DNA from: Aureobasidium sp. EXF-3400
Taxonomy: Eukaryota; Ascomycota; Dothideomycetes; Dothideales; Saccotheciaceae
Assembly (NCBI GenBank): GCA_024195585.1
Contig: SWBL01000344.1
Coordinates: 1 to 54,113 of the forward strand
Length of the DNA: 54,113 nucleotides
Direction: 5' to 3'
The stretch's first letter is position 1. Every line of letters begins with the position of its first letter. This document shows, one piece after another, positions 23,041-33,876 of this stretch. Made by a program: the position numbers and the translations under genes. The notes below the pieces were generated by a model that worked only from the letters and a program-made list of their open reading frames with translations, was not told the DNA's origin and did no database searches.

Positions 23041-23343
23041 AACTAGTCATTGGTTTAGTTGGAAAGATAAGTTTACATTGGTAAAAAGAAGCGTAGCATA
23101 ATTGAAAGCAATGCAATGACCCACTTAGAGATGCTGCAAACCGAAGTACTGTAGTGATGCACCAGCGATTTCAGCAATGCAAAAGTAACACAAGAAAAAG
23201 CCTCCCAATCCTAAAGAAACGACGTGCATCCAAGGAAAGGCCATGATGGCAAGAAAAGAAAAGAAGATAGGAAATCGAGCTCTGTGCCTCTTTGCCTTCT
23301 GCATCCATGCTTGCTACGCAGCATGCGGTTCGGCCGCATTGTT
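23041..23343. other. intergenic between convergent CHORD-CS and CK2-beta genes
   Basis: About 300 bp of 3' flanks, A-rich on the plus strand near 23080-23130 and 23185-23280. No other feature seen. Confidence 0.5.
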
Positions 23344-24737
23344 CTACTGCACGGTAGGGGCTGGGGCCTCGAACATGTCGTCAATGCCATCCTTGCTCTC
23401 GTCACCCTCATCGCTGTCCTCGTCCTCGAGTTCCTCGTCTTCCTCCTCGAAGCCAGTCTCCAAACCTCCCTTTCTAAGTCTGTCCTTCATCTCCTCCCTC
23501 TTCTCTTCCTGCCATCTCATCAACGCAGCAGCAGCATGAACCCTGAAGCCATAGATGCGGGGTTCGTAGCGTCTCTGAGTCTTTGGTGGCAGCATGGCTG
23601 GATAGACCTGGAAAAGGATGTTGTGAAAGGAAGTGCCGAAGTAGGCGCCGTCGATAGCATTGTGGCGCGATGACTTGGGGTTGTAGATGTCCTCGCATTT
23701 GGCGCAGTAGAGTTTCACGGTTGAGGTGCCAGGAACGTCGTGCAGACCCATGGGTAGGAGGTGTTGTTGGTCGCAGATGACGCGAGGGCATTTTCCAAAG
23801 GTGCCGGACTTGTACTTGTCAAGCTTGTTGAATGGAATGTTAGTAGGTGAATTTTCTTTTTGCTTGGATAACATCCAGATGAAATTGATGAGAAAGACGA
23901 TGAGAAGAGAAACCGAATCTTACCATCTTTGCGAGACCTCTAGTTGTGACAATGTAGCGCGCATGCACAAGACCATAGAGATGTCTAGCGCTCTTCTCGA
24001 TTTGCTCACGCATGTCATCGTCAACCTCCATGTCAAAGACATCGGTCACGAGATCGAGCGCATATTGATAGTATTGAACTTCCGTGTTAAGGCCAGTCAA
24101 GTTGAAACGGTCGGTCAGGTAGTCTTCGTCAATTTCGCAGTAGTACTCATTTCCGCGCGACGAGACGAACTGTTTTGAGACAAGTCAGCATTCTGAGGTC
24201 TTCTGATGAAAAAGTAATGCGACAAAACTGGTGCAAGAGGAGTGTCAAGATGGTGTGCCATGTGCGGAGCATCGCAGCAGCTATCTCGCGCAACATTCGA
24301 AACAGCGCATCCTCTTGAGAGTCATGGCGCAATGATTTGATTCATCTTGACACTCTCTGATAGGGGAATCGATGTAAACTTAAGGATGTGACGCGCCCTG
24401 TCTGTCCAGCTCTTGTCGTAGGTCCACGTTATGCCGTCGAATTGGTAGGTCATGTCGATGTATGTATGCAAGATTGCAGTCACACAAACATTACACCAAC
24501 AACATCCTTTGGTTTGCGGCATTCCACGACTTTTCCGCAGTCGTGAGCGCTGACCGTCCAGCGCTCACGCCAGACCACGGCACGCCGCATGTGTGATTTT
24601 TCTTGGAGATGCATATCCCATCTTTTGCGCAAAGTGACCGGGACAAGAACGAAACATGACTACAATGAAAAGTCACTCACCCAATCCCGCCAATAACTGG
24701 TGTAGTCGCTGTCGGTCTCGCTGGCGAAGTTATCCAT
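23344..24737 (-). CDS. CKB1: casein kinase II regulatory (beta) subunit
   Basis: 260 aa in three exons: 24737-24681 (19 codons), 24169-23924 and 23823-23344; introns 511 and 100 bp, both phase 0. The joined start MDNFASETDSDYTSYWRDW-FVSSRGNEYYCEIDEDY is diagnostic of CK2 beta, as is YYQYALDLVTDVFD. The zinc-binding dimer domain has C113, C118, C141 and C144 (GKCPRVIC...LYCAKCED) followed by IYNPKSSRHNAIDGAYFGTS. The tail is acidic (EEEDEELEDEDSDEGDESKD). CK2 beta dimers hold two catalytic alpha subunits and steer substrate choice. The CKB1 rather than CKB2 label is tentative. The first intron is ten times longer than the local norm (separate entry). Confidence 0.93.
24170..24680 (-). other. 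large structured first intron of CK2-beta gene
   Basis: 511-bp intron with GTGAGT donor and AAAACAG acceptor, against a norm of about 50 bp here. It contains two perfect inverted repeats: 11-bp arms CGTGAGCGCTG at 24542-24552 and 24559-24569 with a 6-base loop, and 13-bp arms GAGTGTCAAGATG at 24240-24252 with its complement at 24343-24355. I found no C/D or H/ACA box set that would make it a clear snoRNA host. Confidence 0.7.
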
Positions 24738-25357
24738 AGTTAGGTTCTTGGTCTTTCCCCGACCGCAGCCGTGAAAAGTGTCAGGGTGCGATGATGTCGG
24801 CGATCCGTAGTTCTCTCTATTCAATCTCGCAATGAAAGTTGACCTTGGGAAATGCGCTCCGGAGCAGTGAGATTGATGCTAACTGATTGTGGATGGTAAT
24901 GTTGCAAAACGGGCTTGAAGTGTGATGTTGGTTGTTTGGCTTTGGCTTTTCAGGAAAGAGATGAGAGTGGGTTGGGCGTTGCTGGAATGGGCTTTGACAG
25001 TGACGACCACTTGATTCTCACTCGACACAGTTCTACAAGATTATTTCTAAGAGAACACACCAACTTGCATAACAATTCAGAAGACCGATCTGCGACATAG
25101 TAATCCAAACGTTGGGTCGTGTAGACTATTCAGAAATCCTTCTGCAAAGCTGTGAACTTTGAAATAGTCTGGAGCGATTCACAAGGATTGTTCTCTGGTC
25201 ACACGACAGCATATAGGAGAATTATACATCATTGCTTCACGATGCAATCGCCATAGAGAAAGAGCTTGTCCAACACCAAGCTCGATGCTTCTCATATCAT
25301 GCAGTTTTTAGCCTAGGTATCTTATGCAATCGTATCAAAAATGATAGCTATCCCACT
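24738..25357. other. intergenic between CK2-beta and TMA20
   Basis: 620 bp upstream of the CK2-beta start and downstream of the TMA20 stop. Only chance reading frames; no tRNA or repeat recognised. Confidence 0.5.
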
Positions 25358-26115
25358 TTAGAGAGACAGGTTCCACAAGCCATCACCAAGGTAATGGCCA
25401 TTCTCGAGGCCAACGCCCTTCTTCTTGTCCTTCATTTCCTTGGTACCCATTTTCAGAACACCAACCAGGCAAGCATTCTCCTTGCCCTCGGCTTCAACGA
25501 CAACAATGTCACCCGCTTGCAGCTCTTTTCCGCCGTAGCCATCGTTGGCTTCCTTATCATCCTCAGCGACCGAGGGATCGGGTAAGCGGCCACCAGGAGA
25601 CGTCAAACCGGGTACCATGAGAGCAGCTCCAGAAAGGACGAAACGAATGGCACCACGATCAATTCGTATCCTGTCAAAGCATTGAGGGTACTTGTGAACG
25701 AGAGAGAGGTGGGGTATCAGAGGGTCGTCCATGTGTTGCCAGAAGAGAGGAGTAGATCCGAGGACGTAGAGGGAGACACGGTCAGGTCTGTTGACAAGGT
25801 TGTCAGTATGTGTGAATTTGATTGAAGCCGAACGAGGAAACACATGCTCGGTAATCCTAGACTGGATATTGTATCCGCACAAGGACAACTCTCCTAGAGA
25901 TCAACGTACACTTTGACAAGATCGATCTGTTCTTTCTTAGGCATGATATCGTCCATGTAGGGCTCGAGGCGGGGATAGGTCTCAATGGCCTTTGCGCGGA
26001 TGGCGCGCTGGGCCGATGATTTGACCTTGCTTTTGGCGCCGGGTGTTAAACTAATTAGGGTCAGCTTCTAGATCTAGAGCTATAGCGCATGGCTTACTAA
26101 CTCTTTTTTGAACAT
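25358..26115 (-). CDS. TMA20: TMA20 / MCT-1 family PUA-domain translation factor
   Basis: 194 aa in three exons: 26115-26102 (14 bases), 26050-25910 and 25787-25358; introns 51 and 122 bp. The micro-exon supplies MFKK and joins to DLTPGAKSKVKSSAQRAIRA, then DDIMPKKEQIDLVKV-PDRVSLYV. The PUA domain follows with the family block IDRGAIRFVLSGAALMVPGL then TSPGGRLPD, and the C-terminus GVGLENGHYLGDGLWNL matches MCT-1/Tma20. In yeast Tma20 with Tma22 helps recycle 40S subunits and removes deacylated tRNA after termination. Without exon 1 the conserved MFKK start is lost. It diverges from SGT2 across 247 bp. Confidence 0.92.
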
Positions 26116-26362
26116 GGCGAGTTGTTGTGTATTGGTATGGCAAAGCAAGAACGAACGACTTTAATTCAGCAGGGTCGTCACCGACTCGCGCTGCTGCCCC
26201 ACCACCAACTTCAACCCCGCGAAATGCCAAGACAAGTGCGCATTGTTGCCGCCTGTGTCTTTCGAACCTTCTGGGCCACAGACGCGGTTGCCGTGCTGTC
26301 CTCGACATTATTCACTTTGTCCTCTGTCGTCGCTCCTTATTCCTCAACACATCATCAACATC

Positions 26363-27524
26363 ATGTCCGACTCAAAGAAGAAGCTGGCTTTGGCCATCAT
26401 CGATTTCCTCAACACCTCCCTCAAGGACGGCACTTTGCAGTCTGACGACTCGGAATCCATTGAGATCGCAACTTCATGCATCGCCGAAGCTTTCCACGTC
26501 GACCCTACCGACAAGACTGCCATGAACCAAGCTCTGGGTGGTCAGAACTTGCTCAGCATTTACGGTGTATACGAGAAGCTGAAGGGCAAGAGCACCGCCA
26601 GCACTGAAGGCTCCAGCAGCGCTAAGGAGGGCCGTCCTTCCACCCCTACTAGTTCCTCCAAGGGCGCCAACGAGAAGTCTAACGCTCCCACTCCCGAGTC
26701 CGAATCGCTCAAGGCTCAGGGTAATGCTGCTATGCAGAAGAAGGACTACGCTACCGCTATCGACTTCTACACCAAGGCCCTCGAGATCGCCCCCCTGAAC
26801 ACCATCTACCTTTCCAACCGTGCCGCTGCCTACTCGGGTGCTGGTCAACACGAATCAGCCAAGAACGATGCAGAGCTTGCTACTGCCGCTGACCCCAAGT
26901 ACACCAAGGCCTGGAGCAGACTCGGTCTCGCACGCTTCGCTCTCGGAGACGCTCAAGGAAGCATGGAGGCATACAAGGCTGGTATTGACGCCGAGGGCAA
27001 TGGAGGTAGTGACGCCATGAAGCGTGGTTACGAGACTGCCAGAAGAAGAGTTGAGGAAGAGGGTGGTTTGACTGGTGAATCTTCCCGCGATGCCCATGGT
27101 GGTGGTGCCGGCGGTATGCCCGACCTTTCGTCCCTTGCTGGCATGTTCGGCGGCGGTGGTGCTGGTGGTGCTGGCGGCATGCCCGACTTTGCCAGCCTCA
27201 TGCAGAACCCTATGATGCAGCAGATGGCCCAGAACCTGATGAAGGACCCCAACATGATGAACAACCTGATGAGCAACCCTCGCGTTAGAGAGATGGCTGA
27301 CAGATTCGGTGGCGGTGGTGCTGGTGGTGCTGGTGCTGGCGGCGCTGGTGGCCAGGGCGGCATGCCCGACCTCTCCAGCTTGATGAACGATCCCAGCATT
27401 GCTGAGATGTGAGTAGAGCTCTACAACGATTGTTTCAAACCACATTACTGACGAAGTTTGCAGGGCAAAGAACTTCATGGGAGGTGCTGGTGGCGCTGGT
27501 GGCGCCGGCCGTGGTGGCAGATAA
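26363..27524 (+). CDS. SGT2: SGT2, small glutamine-rich TPR co-chaperone
   Basis: 368 aa in two exons, 26363-27408 and 27464-27524; intron 55 bp (GTGAGT, TTGCAG, phase 2). N-terminal dimerisation domain: KKKLALAIIDFLNTSLKDGT. A Ser/Pro linker leads to three TPRs: ESLKAQGNAAMQKKDYATAI, then IYLSNRAAAYSGAGQHESAK, then KAWSRLGLARFALGDAQGSM. The C-terminal Met/Gln-rich region (NPMMQQMAQNLMKDPNMMNN) binds hydrophobic segments and alternates with Gly-rich stretches. SGT2 passes tail-anchored membrane proteins to the GET pathway and contacts Hsp70/Hsp90 through its TPRs. The ATG at 26363 is the first in a good context (CATCATG); the longer upstream frame lies in the leader. Confidence 0.94.
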
Positions 27525-27808
27525 ACAATCGGGGTTTACGGCATGTTCATGAAAGCGAGCAAGTGATTATACAGTGCGCGCTATGATAGACGCAAATGAT
27601 ACCAGTCCAGGCATGATTCTCGTATGATGCATGCATGCGACACTCGGGGATGTGTAGTACAAGAAGTTAATATACAAGAGGCGCAACAAAAATCCTCCAA
27701 CCAACGCCGTGCCGATCCTTTTGTGGCCATGAGAAATCTGTAAGGATGAAGAAGCCATATGCGGCAGCTCCAGGAGAAAGAAACGGAAGACATGACGAGA
27801 TATCACGA

Positions 27809-28420
27809 TCAACCCAATCTTCTGGGCTTGGGACTTCTCGAACCACCAAACTTCAGTCTGGTAGCATCCTTGACCGAGCTGATCTTATTCCTGACCAAGT
27901 AACCTTCTGAACCCAGAAGAGCCTTTGTGACAGCCTCTCTTCCCTTTCCGAAACCACGCAGCACAACCTCCAGACTGTGCAGGTCGCGTAGAAGACCACG
28001 TTCTTGGATTTGCTTCAGGACGAAAGCAGCGAGTTGGTAGCCAGCATCATAACTGCCGCGACCAGCCTTCTTGAAACCAATGTTACCGGCAGAGAGGGAC
28101 ATGAGAACGTCGACTTGTTTGCCAGGGTTTGTGGGGTCTTTTCTCGGAGGTTGGGTGAAGGTGATGTGGGTGTTGTGCTTTGTCGCATAGACGTGCATAC
28201 GATGCGGTTGAGGAGGGCCGACGTCCATGTCGACACCTGGAGGACCACTGGACCTGTCGCCCAGACGACCGATCCAGTCGCCGAGTTCGAGTGCTCCTCC
28301 TCGCCTGGATGTCACAGGTGCGGCGGGAGGTGGTGTTGAGGAGATGGCGCGAGTGGTTGTTGACGACAGGATGGTCGAAGGGCGAGTGGCCAACCTGGCC
28401 AGTGGTCGGAAGACGTTCAT
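27809..28420 (-). CDS. mitochondrial small-subunit ribosomal protein uS11m
   Basis: Intronless, 203 aa, ATG at 28420. The first ~40 residues are a Ser/Thr/Arg/Pro-rich mitochondrial presequence (MNVFRPLARLATRPSTILSS). The uS11 core follows: KHNTHITFTQPP, LMSLSAGNIGFKKAGRGSYD, then AGYQLAAFVLKQIQERGL and LEVVLRGFGKGREAVTKALL, with an Arg/Lys C-terminus (RSPKPRRLG). uS11 lines the mRNA exit on the 30S platform (yeast Mrps18 equivalent). It shares a 237-bp divergent promoter with TIM44. Confidence 0.92.
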   Translation of the reverse strand: MNVFRPLARLATRPSTILSSTTTRAISSTPPPAAPVTSRRGGALELGDWIGRLGDRSSGPPGVDMDVGPPQPHRMHVYATKHNTHITFTQPPRKDPTNPGKQVDVLMSLSAGNIGFKKAGRGSYDAGYQLAAFVLKQIQERGLLRDLHSLEVVLRGFGKGREAVTKALLGSEGYLVRNKISSVKDATRLKFGGSRSPKPRRLG

Positions 28421-28657
28421 GTCGAATGTGTGATTGCCGACAGCGAAGGGACTGACTGGGCTGGCAGGAGCTGTATGCAGCGCTCGAATCGGCAGTCACG
28501 ACCTAGAATTCTTTGGATCTGGCGGAGCGGAAGTCGGTGTCGGTGCTTGGCAGTCTTTTTTGAGCAGCTTGCTCGAACATTCCCCCAGCGACAGCGGGCG
28601 GCGAGATCTTCTGTGACTCTCTCAGTCTTTTGTCTGCCACAATTCACACACAACAGC

Positions 28658-30468
28658 ATGAGCTCGTTAAGTCGACAAGTGCTCTCGCCTAGAGCTCCCA
28701 CAAATGTCGCTCGCAGTGCGGCTTTGTGCCACGGCCAAACAGCGACATACCGCCGGATATCCACACATGTCTTGAACCGCTCGCATGCTGCCAACTCGCC
28801 CTTGGTCGCTTCGGTTGCCTCTACACCCTCGAGACTGTCGTCACCTTTCCTTCCTGCCTCTGTCGCCACCACCTTCGTGCGCTCCGTTTCCTTCAAAGAA
28901 CTACAGGCTGAGCGCCGCCGTCAACGCGCTGCTCAAGGTTCTGCCCCAAAGGAAGAGGCGCCAAAGCCAGAACCTGCTGTTCAGCAAACAAAGGATGCAG
29001 AGCCAAAGGCTGAGCCTGCTCAAAAAGTAAAGAAGGCAGAGGAGCCTATGAGCGAAGCTGAGAGAATCTACCAAGCCACTACCCGTCGCGACGCCGGAGC
29101 CTACGTCCCTAACCCCGAGGAGGAATCGCCTAAGAAAGAAAAGAAGGAAGGCGAAGAGGCCGATGGAGCTGCTGAAGGTGAAGGTGAAGGCGAAGCTGAG
29201 GGTGCCGACAAGAAGGAGAAGAAGGACAAGAAGCCCCCACCACCAAAGCACGGTAACAAGACCCCATGGCAGGTCTTCACCGAGACTCTGCAGACCGAGT
29301 TCAAAGAGAGCAAGGAGTGGAATGAAGGTACCAAGCAATTGTCTGGTAGCATCCACGACTTCACCGAAAACCCCAACGTGCAGAAGGCTCGCGCCGCATA
29401 CGAGAAGAGTACTGGTGCTATCTCGTCCGCTGCTGGAAGCACTATCAAGACAACCGCTGGAGCCATTGGCAAGAGTGCTGCCTGGACATGGGATACAAGC
29501 GTCGTCAAGGGACTCAGAAAAGGTGCTGGTGCGGTCGGCTCGGGTCTCGAGAAGGCTACTCGCCCTGTGAGAGAGACCGAGGCTTTCAAGAACGTCAAGG
29601 AAGTCATTGATGATGGCAGCTCCATGCGCTACGGTGGTTGGGTGGAGAAAGAGGAGCGTAGAAAGCGCAGAGAAGCAAGAGAAGCAAAAGAAATTGCCGA
29701 GGGTCGCAGACCTGCTGAGCCTATGGTGGAAGATCCAGAGTAAGTGACTTTCTGGCTTTACCTCTGCAACATTTACTGATACCCTATTGCAGTGCCGGAG
29801 TCAACGTCACTGTTCACAAGGACGCAGCCTGGAAGGAATCATGGCGCGAGTTCCGTGACAGCAGCAAGACCATGCAGCGCCTCTTCGCCTTCAAGAACAC
29901 CTACGCAGAATCAGAGAACCCCTTTATCTCGACCGCCCGCAGTATTAGTGACCGCGTGGCAGGCTTCTTCGCTGAGAACGAGACAGCCAAGGTCATCAAG
30001 AAATTCCGCGAGATTGACCCTAGCTTCCAGATGGAGCCTTGGTTGCAAGAGATGCGCGAGTACATTCTTCCCGAAGTCCTCGATGCCTACGTCAAGGGTG
30101 ACACCGAGGTCTTGAAGCAGTGGTTGAGTGCCGCTCAATACCAGGTTTACGCTGCTCTGATGCAGCAATACACACAACATGGTCTTGTGTCGGATGGTCG
30201 CATTCTGGACATCCGCAACGTTGAAGTACTGAACGCACGCCTGCTCGAGCCTGGTGACATTCCCGTCTTCGTCATTATGTGCCGTACACAGGAAGTGCAC
30301 GTGTACAAGAACAAGAAGACGGGTCAGCTCGCTTCTGGCATGGAAGACAAGGTCCAGCAAGTCACGTACGCCATCGGAGTGACCAGACTTCCTGAGGATG
30401 TACACAACCCCGAAACTCGCGGATGGAGACTGATCGAACTTCAAAAGAGCGCAAGAGAGTACATCTAA
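28658..30468 (+). CDS. TIM44: TIM44, mitochondrial import inner-membrane translocase subunit
   Basis: 585 aa in two exons, 28658-29739 and 29793-30468; intron 53 bp (GTAAGT, TTGCAG, phase 2). The N-terminus is a long presequence rich in Arg and Ser (MSSLSRQVLSPRAPTNVARS). After a charged Lys/Glu-rich stretch comes the Hsp70-interacting region (GNKTPWQVFTETLQTEFKES). The C-terminal Tim44 domain includes KTMQRLFAFKNTYAESENPF, FREIDPSFQMEPWLQEMREY and LEPGDIPVFVIMCRTQEVHV. Tim44 tethers mtHsp70 to the TIM23 channel. The first ATG of the aligned region is used; upstream in-frame sequence is leader. Confidence 0.94.
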
Positions 30469-31093
30469 GCTCTCGGCGTAACCTCTACCCTCTCATCTTT
30501 TCCTTCGCATAACGCACGACATTAACTTCAGCTTTTGCATATTCCTGGGTCGAGTCAAATTTTCTGTACGAGTTCTTTGTCACGGCGTTGTTCCTGGATC
30601 ACACTCTCCCATACTAAAAAGCGCTTTCTTGGGGAAAAGCTGTCGAATCTTGTTTCTGGTCGAAGCAGAATATTCTCGTGTACTTTAGAGCATTTCCATG
30701 CCCCTACCCTGTATTATACATTTACGCTTCTGATGTATTCAAAGTTTTCCTTCGATGCTTCTTTAGCGCCCTGCTTACACGTCAAATGTACCAACTCGAA
30801 ATTACATACTGATTATAATACTCATTTGGACACCAGTTCCGACAATGTGGTTAATGTTCGGAGTAGAGTCCAGAGGGTAAGTGCAACCAAAGCAAACAGC
30901 TGAGCTCGGGACCAGGAGCAGCCGAATCAATGACATCAACCGTGTCAAAGGTTGTCTCGCTTTCTGACGAGTCCATACCATAGCTTTGACAAGCAAGCGA
31001 AACGATTAATACGAAGAGCTGCGCCATGTTCCCGACGCCCTGAACAACTCTCAGAACTATTCTCCTCTGGAATTGTACAAATCAAACAAGGAC
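30469..31093. other. intergenic between TIM44 and HEM25
   Basis: 625 bp, AT-rich, with only chance frames. Holds the TIM44 3' flank and HEM25 promoter. No RNA gene recognised. Confidence 0.5.
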
Positions 31094-32060
31094 ATGACAA
31101 ATGGCGGCCAAAAACACAAGTCGTCGGCGGGTAAGCTTCGAGTCATTGCCCTCGTGTGCTTTGCCTCTGGCATAGTGTCTTGCTTTGGAATACACAGCGA
31201 CTGATCGTTTATCTATAGCATTCCACTTCGCAGCCGGCCTGGGCTCCGGTGTAACGAGCGCTTTCCTCCTACAACCCGCCGACCTTCTCAAAACTCGCGT
31301 TCAACAATCCTCCAGCGCATCACTTTCAGTCGCCCTCAAGAGCATTCTCGCCGGCCCCTCTCCCATACAACAGTTATGGCGCGGTACAACACCATCCGTC
31401 ATCCGAACAGGCGCGGGCTCAGCCCTTTACTTCGGCATGCTGAACCAATTGCGACGAGCAACTTCGACCACGACATTAGGAGCTGATGGGAAAACAAAAA
31501 CAAATCTTAGCAACACTGCAAATCTGGCTACAGGAGCTGCAGCAAGAGCATTGGCTGGCTTCGTCATGAGCCCAGTCACTGTCTTGAAAGTGAGATACGA
31601 GAGCAGTCTGTATGCCTATACCTCATTATCCTCGGCCGCAAAGGACATCTTTAAGACGAATGGAGCTAAAGGCTTTTTCGCGGGCTTCGGTGCAACTGCC
31701 GTAAGAGATGCTCCGTACGCTGGTCTCTATGTCCTTTTCTATGAGCAAAGCAAAGCTTCGTTATTCGGTCATCTGGACATTGCTGCGCCCATAGCAAACT
31801 TTGGGTCTGGAGTTTTGGCCGCGGCTACAGCGACGGCTGTCACAAATCCCTTCGATGCAGTCAAGACACGGTTGCAGTTGCAGCCTGAAAAGTACAGGAA
31901 TGCAGTTAGTGCTGCGAAGAAGATGATTACAGAAGAAGGTGCAATGTGCTTGTTCGATGGATTAGGCATCAGAATGGCGAGGAAAGCCATCAGTTCTGCA
32001 TTGGCCTGGACTGTATACGAAGAATTGATTCGCCGGGCCGAAAGTAAAATCGCCATATAG
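31094..32060 (+). CDS. HEM25: mitochondrial glycine carrier HEM25 (SLC25A38 family)
   Basis: 292 aa in two exons, 31094-31130 (37 bases) and 31219-32060; intron 88 bp (GTAAGC, TCTATAG, phase 1). The joined start is [19 protein letters not shown]; the nearby ATG at 31101 would be out of phase with exon 2. Three carrier repeats show the signature PX[DE]XX[KR] motifs: [26 protein letters not shown] and [12 protein letters not shown], with [20 protein letters not shown] typical of SLC25A38. Members import glycine into mitochondria for the first step of haem synthesis. Confidence 0.9.
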
Positions 32061-32898
32061 AGCATACAACGATATTCCACTCTTCTCTCCATCAACTATT
32101 CATGTAGGCGGATTTGTGCGACTCGATCCTAAGGCGCGAGGGTGACTGTTGCTGTCTTTCGAGACAGTCTCAAAGCCTTCTTTGCAGATGTGAACTTCAA
32201 AGTCGATGATTGCCAATCTCAGACTTCAATAATCCTCCAAACTACTTTTCTGTATCCACCCCTTTCGATGAGTGCTCCACTAACTTGCCATCTACCAACG
32301 ACTTGCTCGACAATGGCCTAAGTTCATGCCCGCTGGCGAGCAATGTGCTCTGTCTTCCACTAATCGCAAAGTTTCATCTACACTTTGGGATAACACCTTA
32401 TTGTAATGATGAGCTGATACTTCCATCTTCGACGAACCACATTTTCGTTTCATTGCACGCCTCCTATACTCAACAAGTAAGAAGCTTTGTTGACAGAAAC
32501 AATCTGCTGATACTAACTACCTCTACCCCACCGAGAGCCTCATGGCTCGGATAACTCAAAACTTATTGTACTTCATGCTTCGACTTTTACTTTGTATCTT
32601 GCCTTAGGCACCACCTCAACGCAATGGAATTTATCATGCTGCATCGCAAAGAGCAACATATCATTGAACAAAGTCAGATGAGTGGGATAAATCACTCAAT
32701 GATCTTACGAATCAAAGAACATGATCATTCGACAGCAGACTGTGAGCAAAAGCTTTGATGGCCTTATTCACACAACAAGTCTCCAAGAAACCTAGTCGAG
32801 TATCGATTAAGCTCGTCTCACGTCTTCGAATTGACATACATTCAGGCCTCTGTGCTCCAAATTTCTCTCATCTTCTTTTTCTCAAGACTTCTCGCGCC
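32061..32898. other. intergenic upstream of the secreted-protein gene
   Basis: About 840 bp. A 114-codon frame (32210-32554) lacks an ATG-supported start and any recognisable domain, so it is not called. No repeat seen. Confidence 0.5.
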
Positions 32899-33624
32899 AT
32901 GCATTTCAACACTCTTGCTCTGACACTTGGTCTTGCTGCATCTCTGGGAGCTGCTGTCCCTGTTGACGCTTCCGCCGATGCCAACCCTCGCCCTAGTGAC
33001 ATAATTATCCCACGACCTCCCCCCTACTTTCGTGACCACGGCAATACGATCCCCTTGATATCGCAGAATTGTCACAGCCTGTTGTTCGTATACGTATCCC
33101 GTCAAGAAACTAGCTGTTGCTGACGTAGCTGGACTGCAGCAAGACTGCCTCAAGAGCAAGCCAGCCCCCAAAGAGGGTGACCAGGAAAACCCACCTCAAG
33201 AGGCGGGCGTCGAGGATCCATTCAAGGACGTTAAAAATGCAATGAAGTTCATGGAGTCCATCCAACGCTGGGAGTACAGTCTGGAGAACCAGACTGTGAA
33301 CAAAATCTGCAGCCATGGCGAAAAGAGAATGTCAGGCGCAAGACCTTTCAGAAAATTCGAGAAGCACGTCTACGGCGCCATCAAGAGGTGTCCTGAGGTC
33401 GACATGAGATGTAGGTCTTGAGACTCTTGACTAGAGGAGCGCAGCTGATATGAGTTAAAACAGCGCTTGAGCATCTCTTCTGGGATGTCAACCACCAATG
33501 CCACAAGAAGTGGATGGGGCAGACCAAGGCACCTGAGGACCTGTCGCCAGGCGGTCCTGGAGAAGCAGATGCAGCAGAGGAGAAGGACGAGGCCTTGTCT
33601 GATGATGATGATGATGATGAGTAG
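32899..33624 (+). CDS. small secreted cysteine-containing protein, unknown function
   Basis: ATG at 32899 followed by a clear signal peptide (MHFNTLALTLGLAASLGAA, cleavage near AVPVDA). Two splice models fit. Model A, exons 32899-33087, 33140-33410, 33464-33624 (206 aa), uses GTATAC-CTGCAG. Model B, 32899-32995, 33129-33410, 33464-33624 (179 aa), uses GTGACA-ACGTAG and leaves four cysteines in the mature protein. Shared body: QDCLKSKPAPKEGDQENPP, FMESIQRWEYSLENQTVNKI followed by CSHGEKRM, IKRCPEVDMRSLEHLFWDVN then HQCHKKW. The tail is acidic, with a run of six Asp coded by GAT repeats. I do not recognise a family. Size, signal peptide and paired cysteines resemble effector-like secreted proteins, but that is only a resemblance. 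Confidence 0.65.
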
Positions 33625-33876
33625 ATGGCTGGGAGCTCATCGAGTGTTCTCGAGAACGAATCGCGCAGTTGTCCTCGGGGGACATACTGTCGTCTGTATC
33701 TTTCTGTTTTTCAGGCAGTCGTTCCTTCCTTTGCTCAAATAGTCGTTTTTTAATATTAATAGCTGTGTTTTCAGGAATGAGCAGTTGCAGAAGATTCGAG
33801 ATACCATGACGCCCGCATCAAGGATGCCATCGAATGTTCTTTAGTCTCGGGCGTAGAATATACGCTCTCTAATTGT

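Noticed and set aside
23224..23673. 149-codon plus-strand frame and overlaps
   Set aside because: Mirror of the CK2-beta C-terminal exon on the other strand.
24170..24680. CK2-beta intron as snoRNA host
   Set aside because: No matched C/D boxes or H/ACA hinge and tail were found, despite the inverted repeats.
32210..32554. 114-codon plus-strand frame
   Set aside because: No ATG-supported start and no recognisable domain; sits in an intergenic region.
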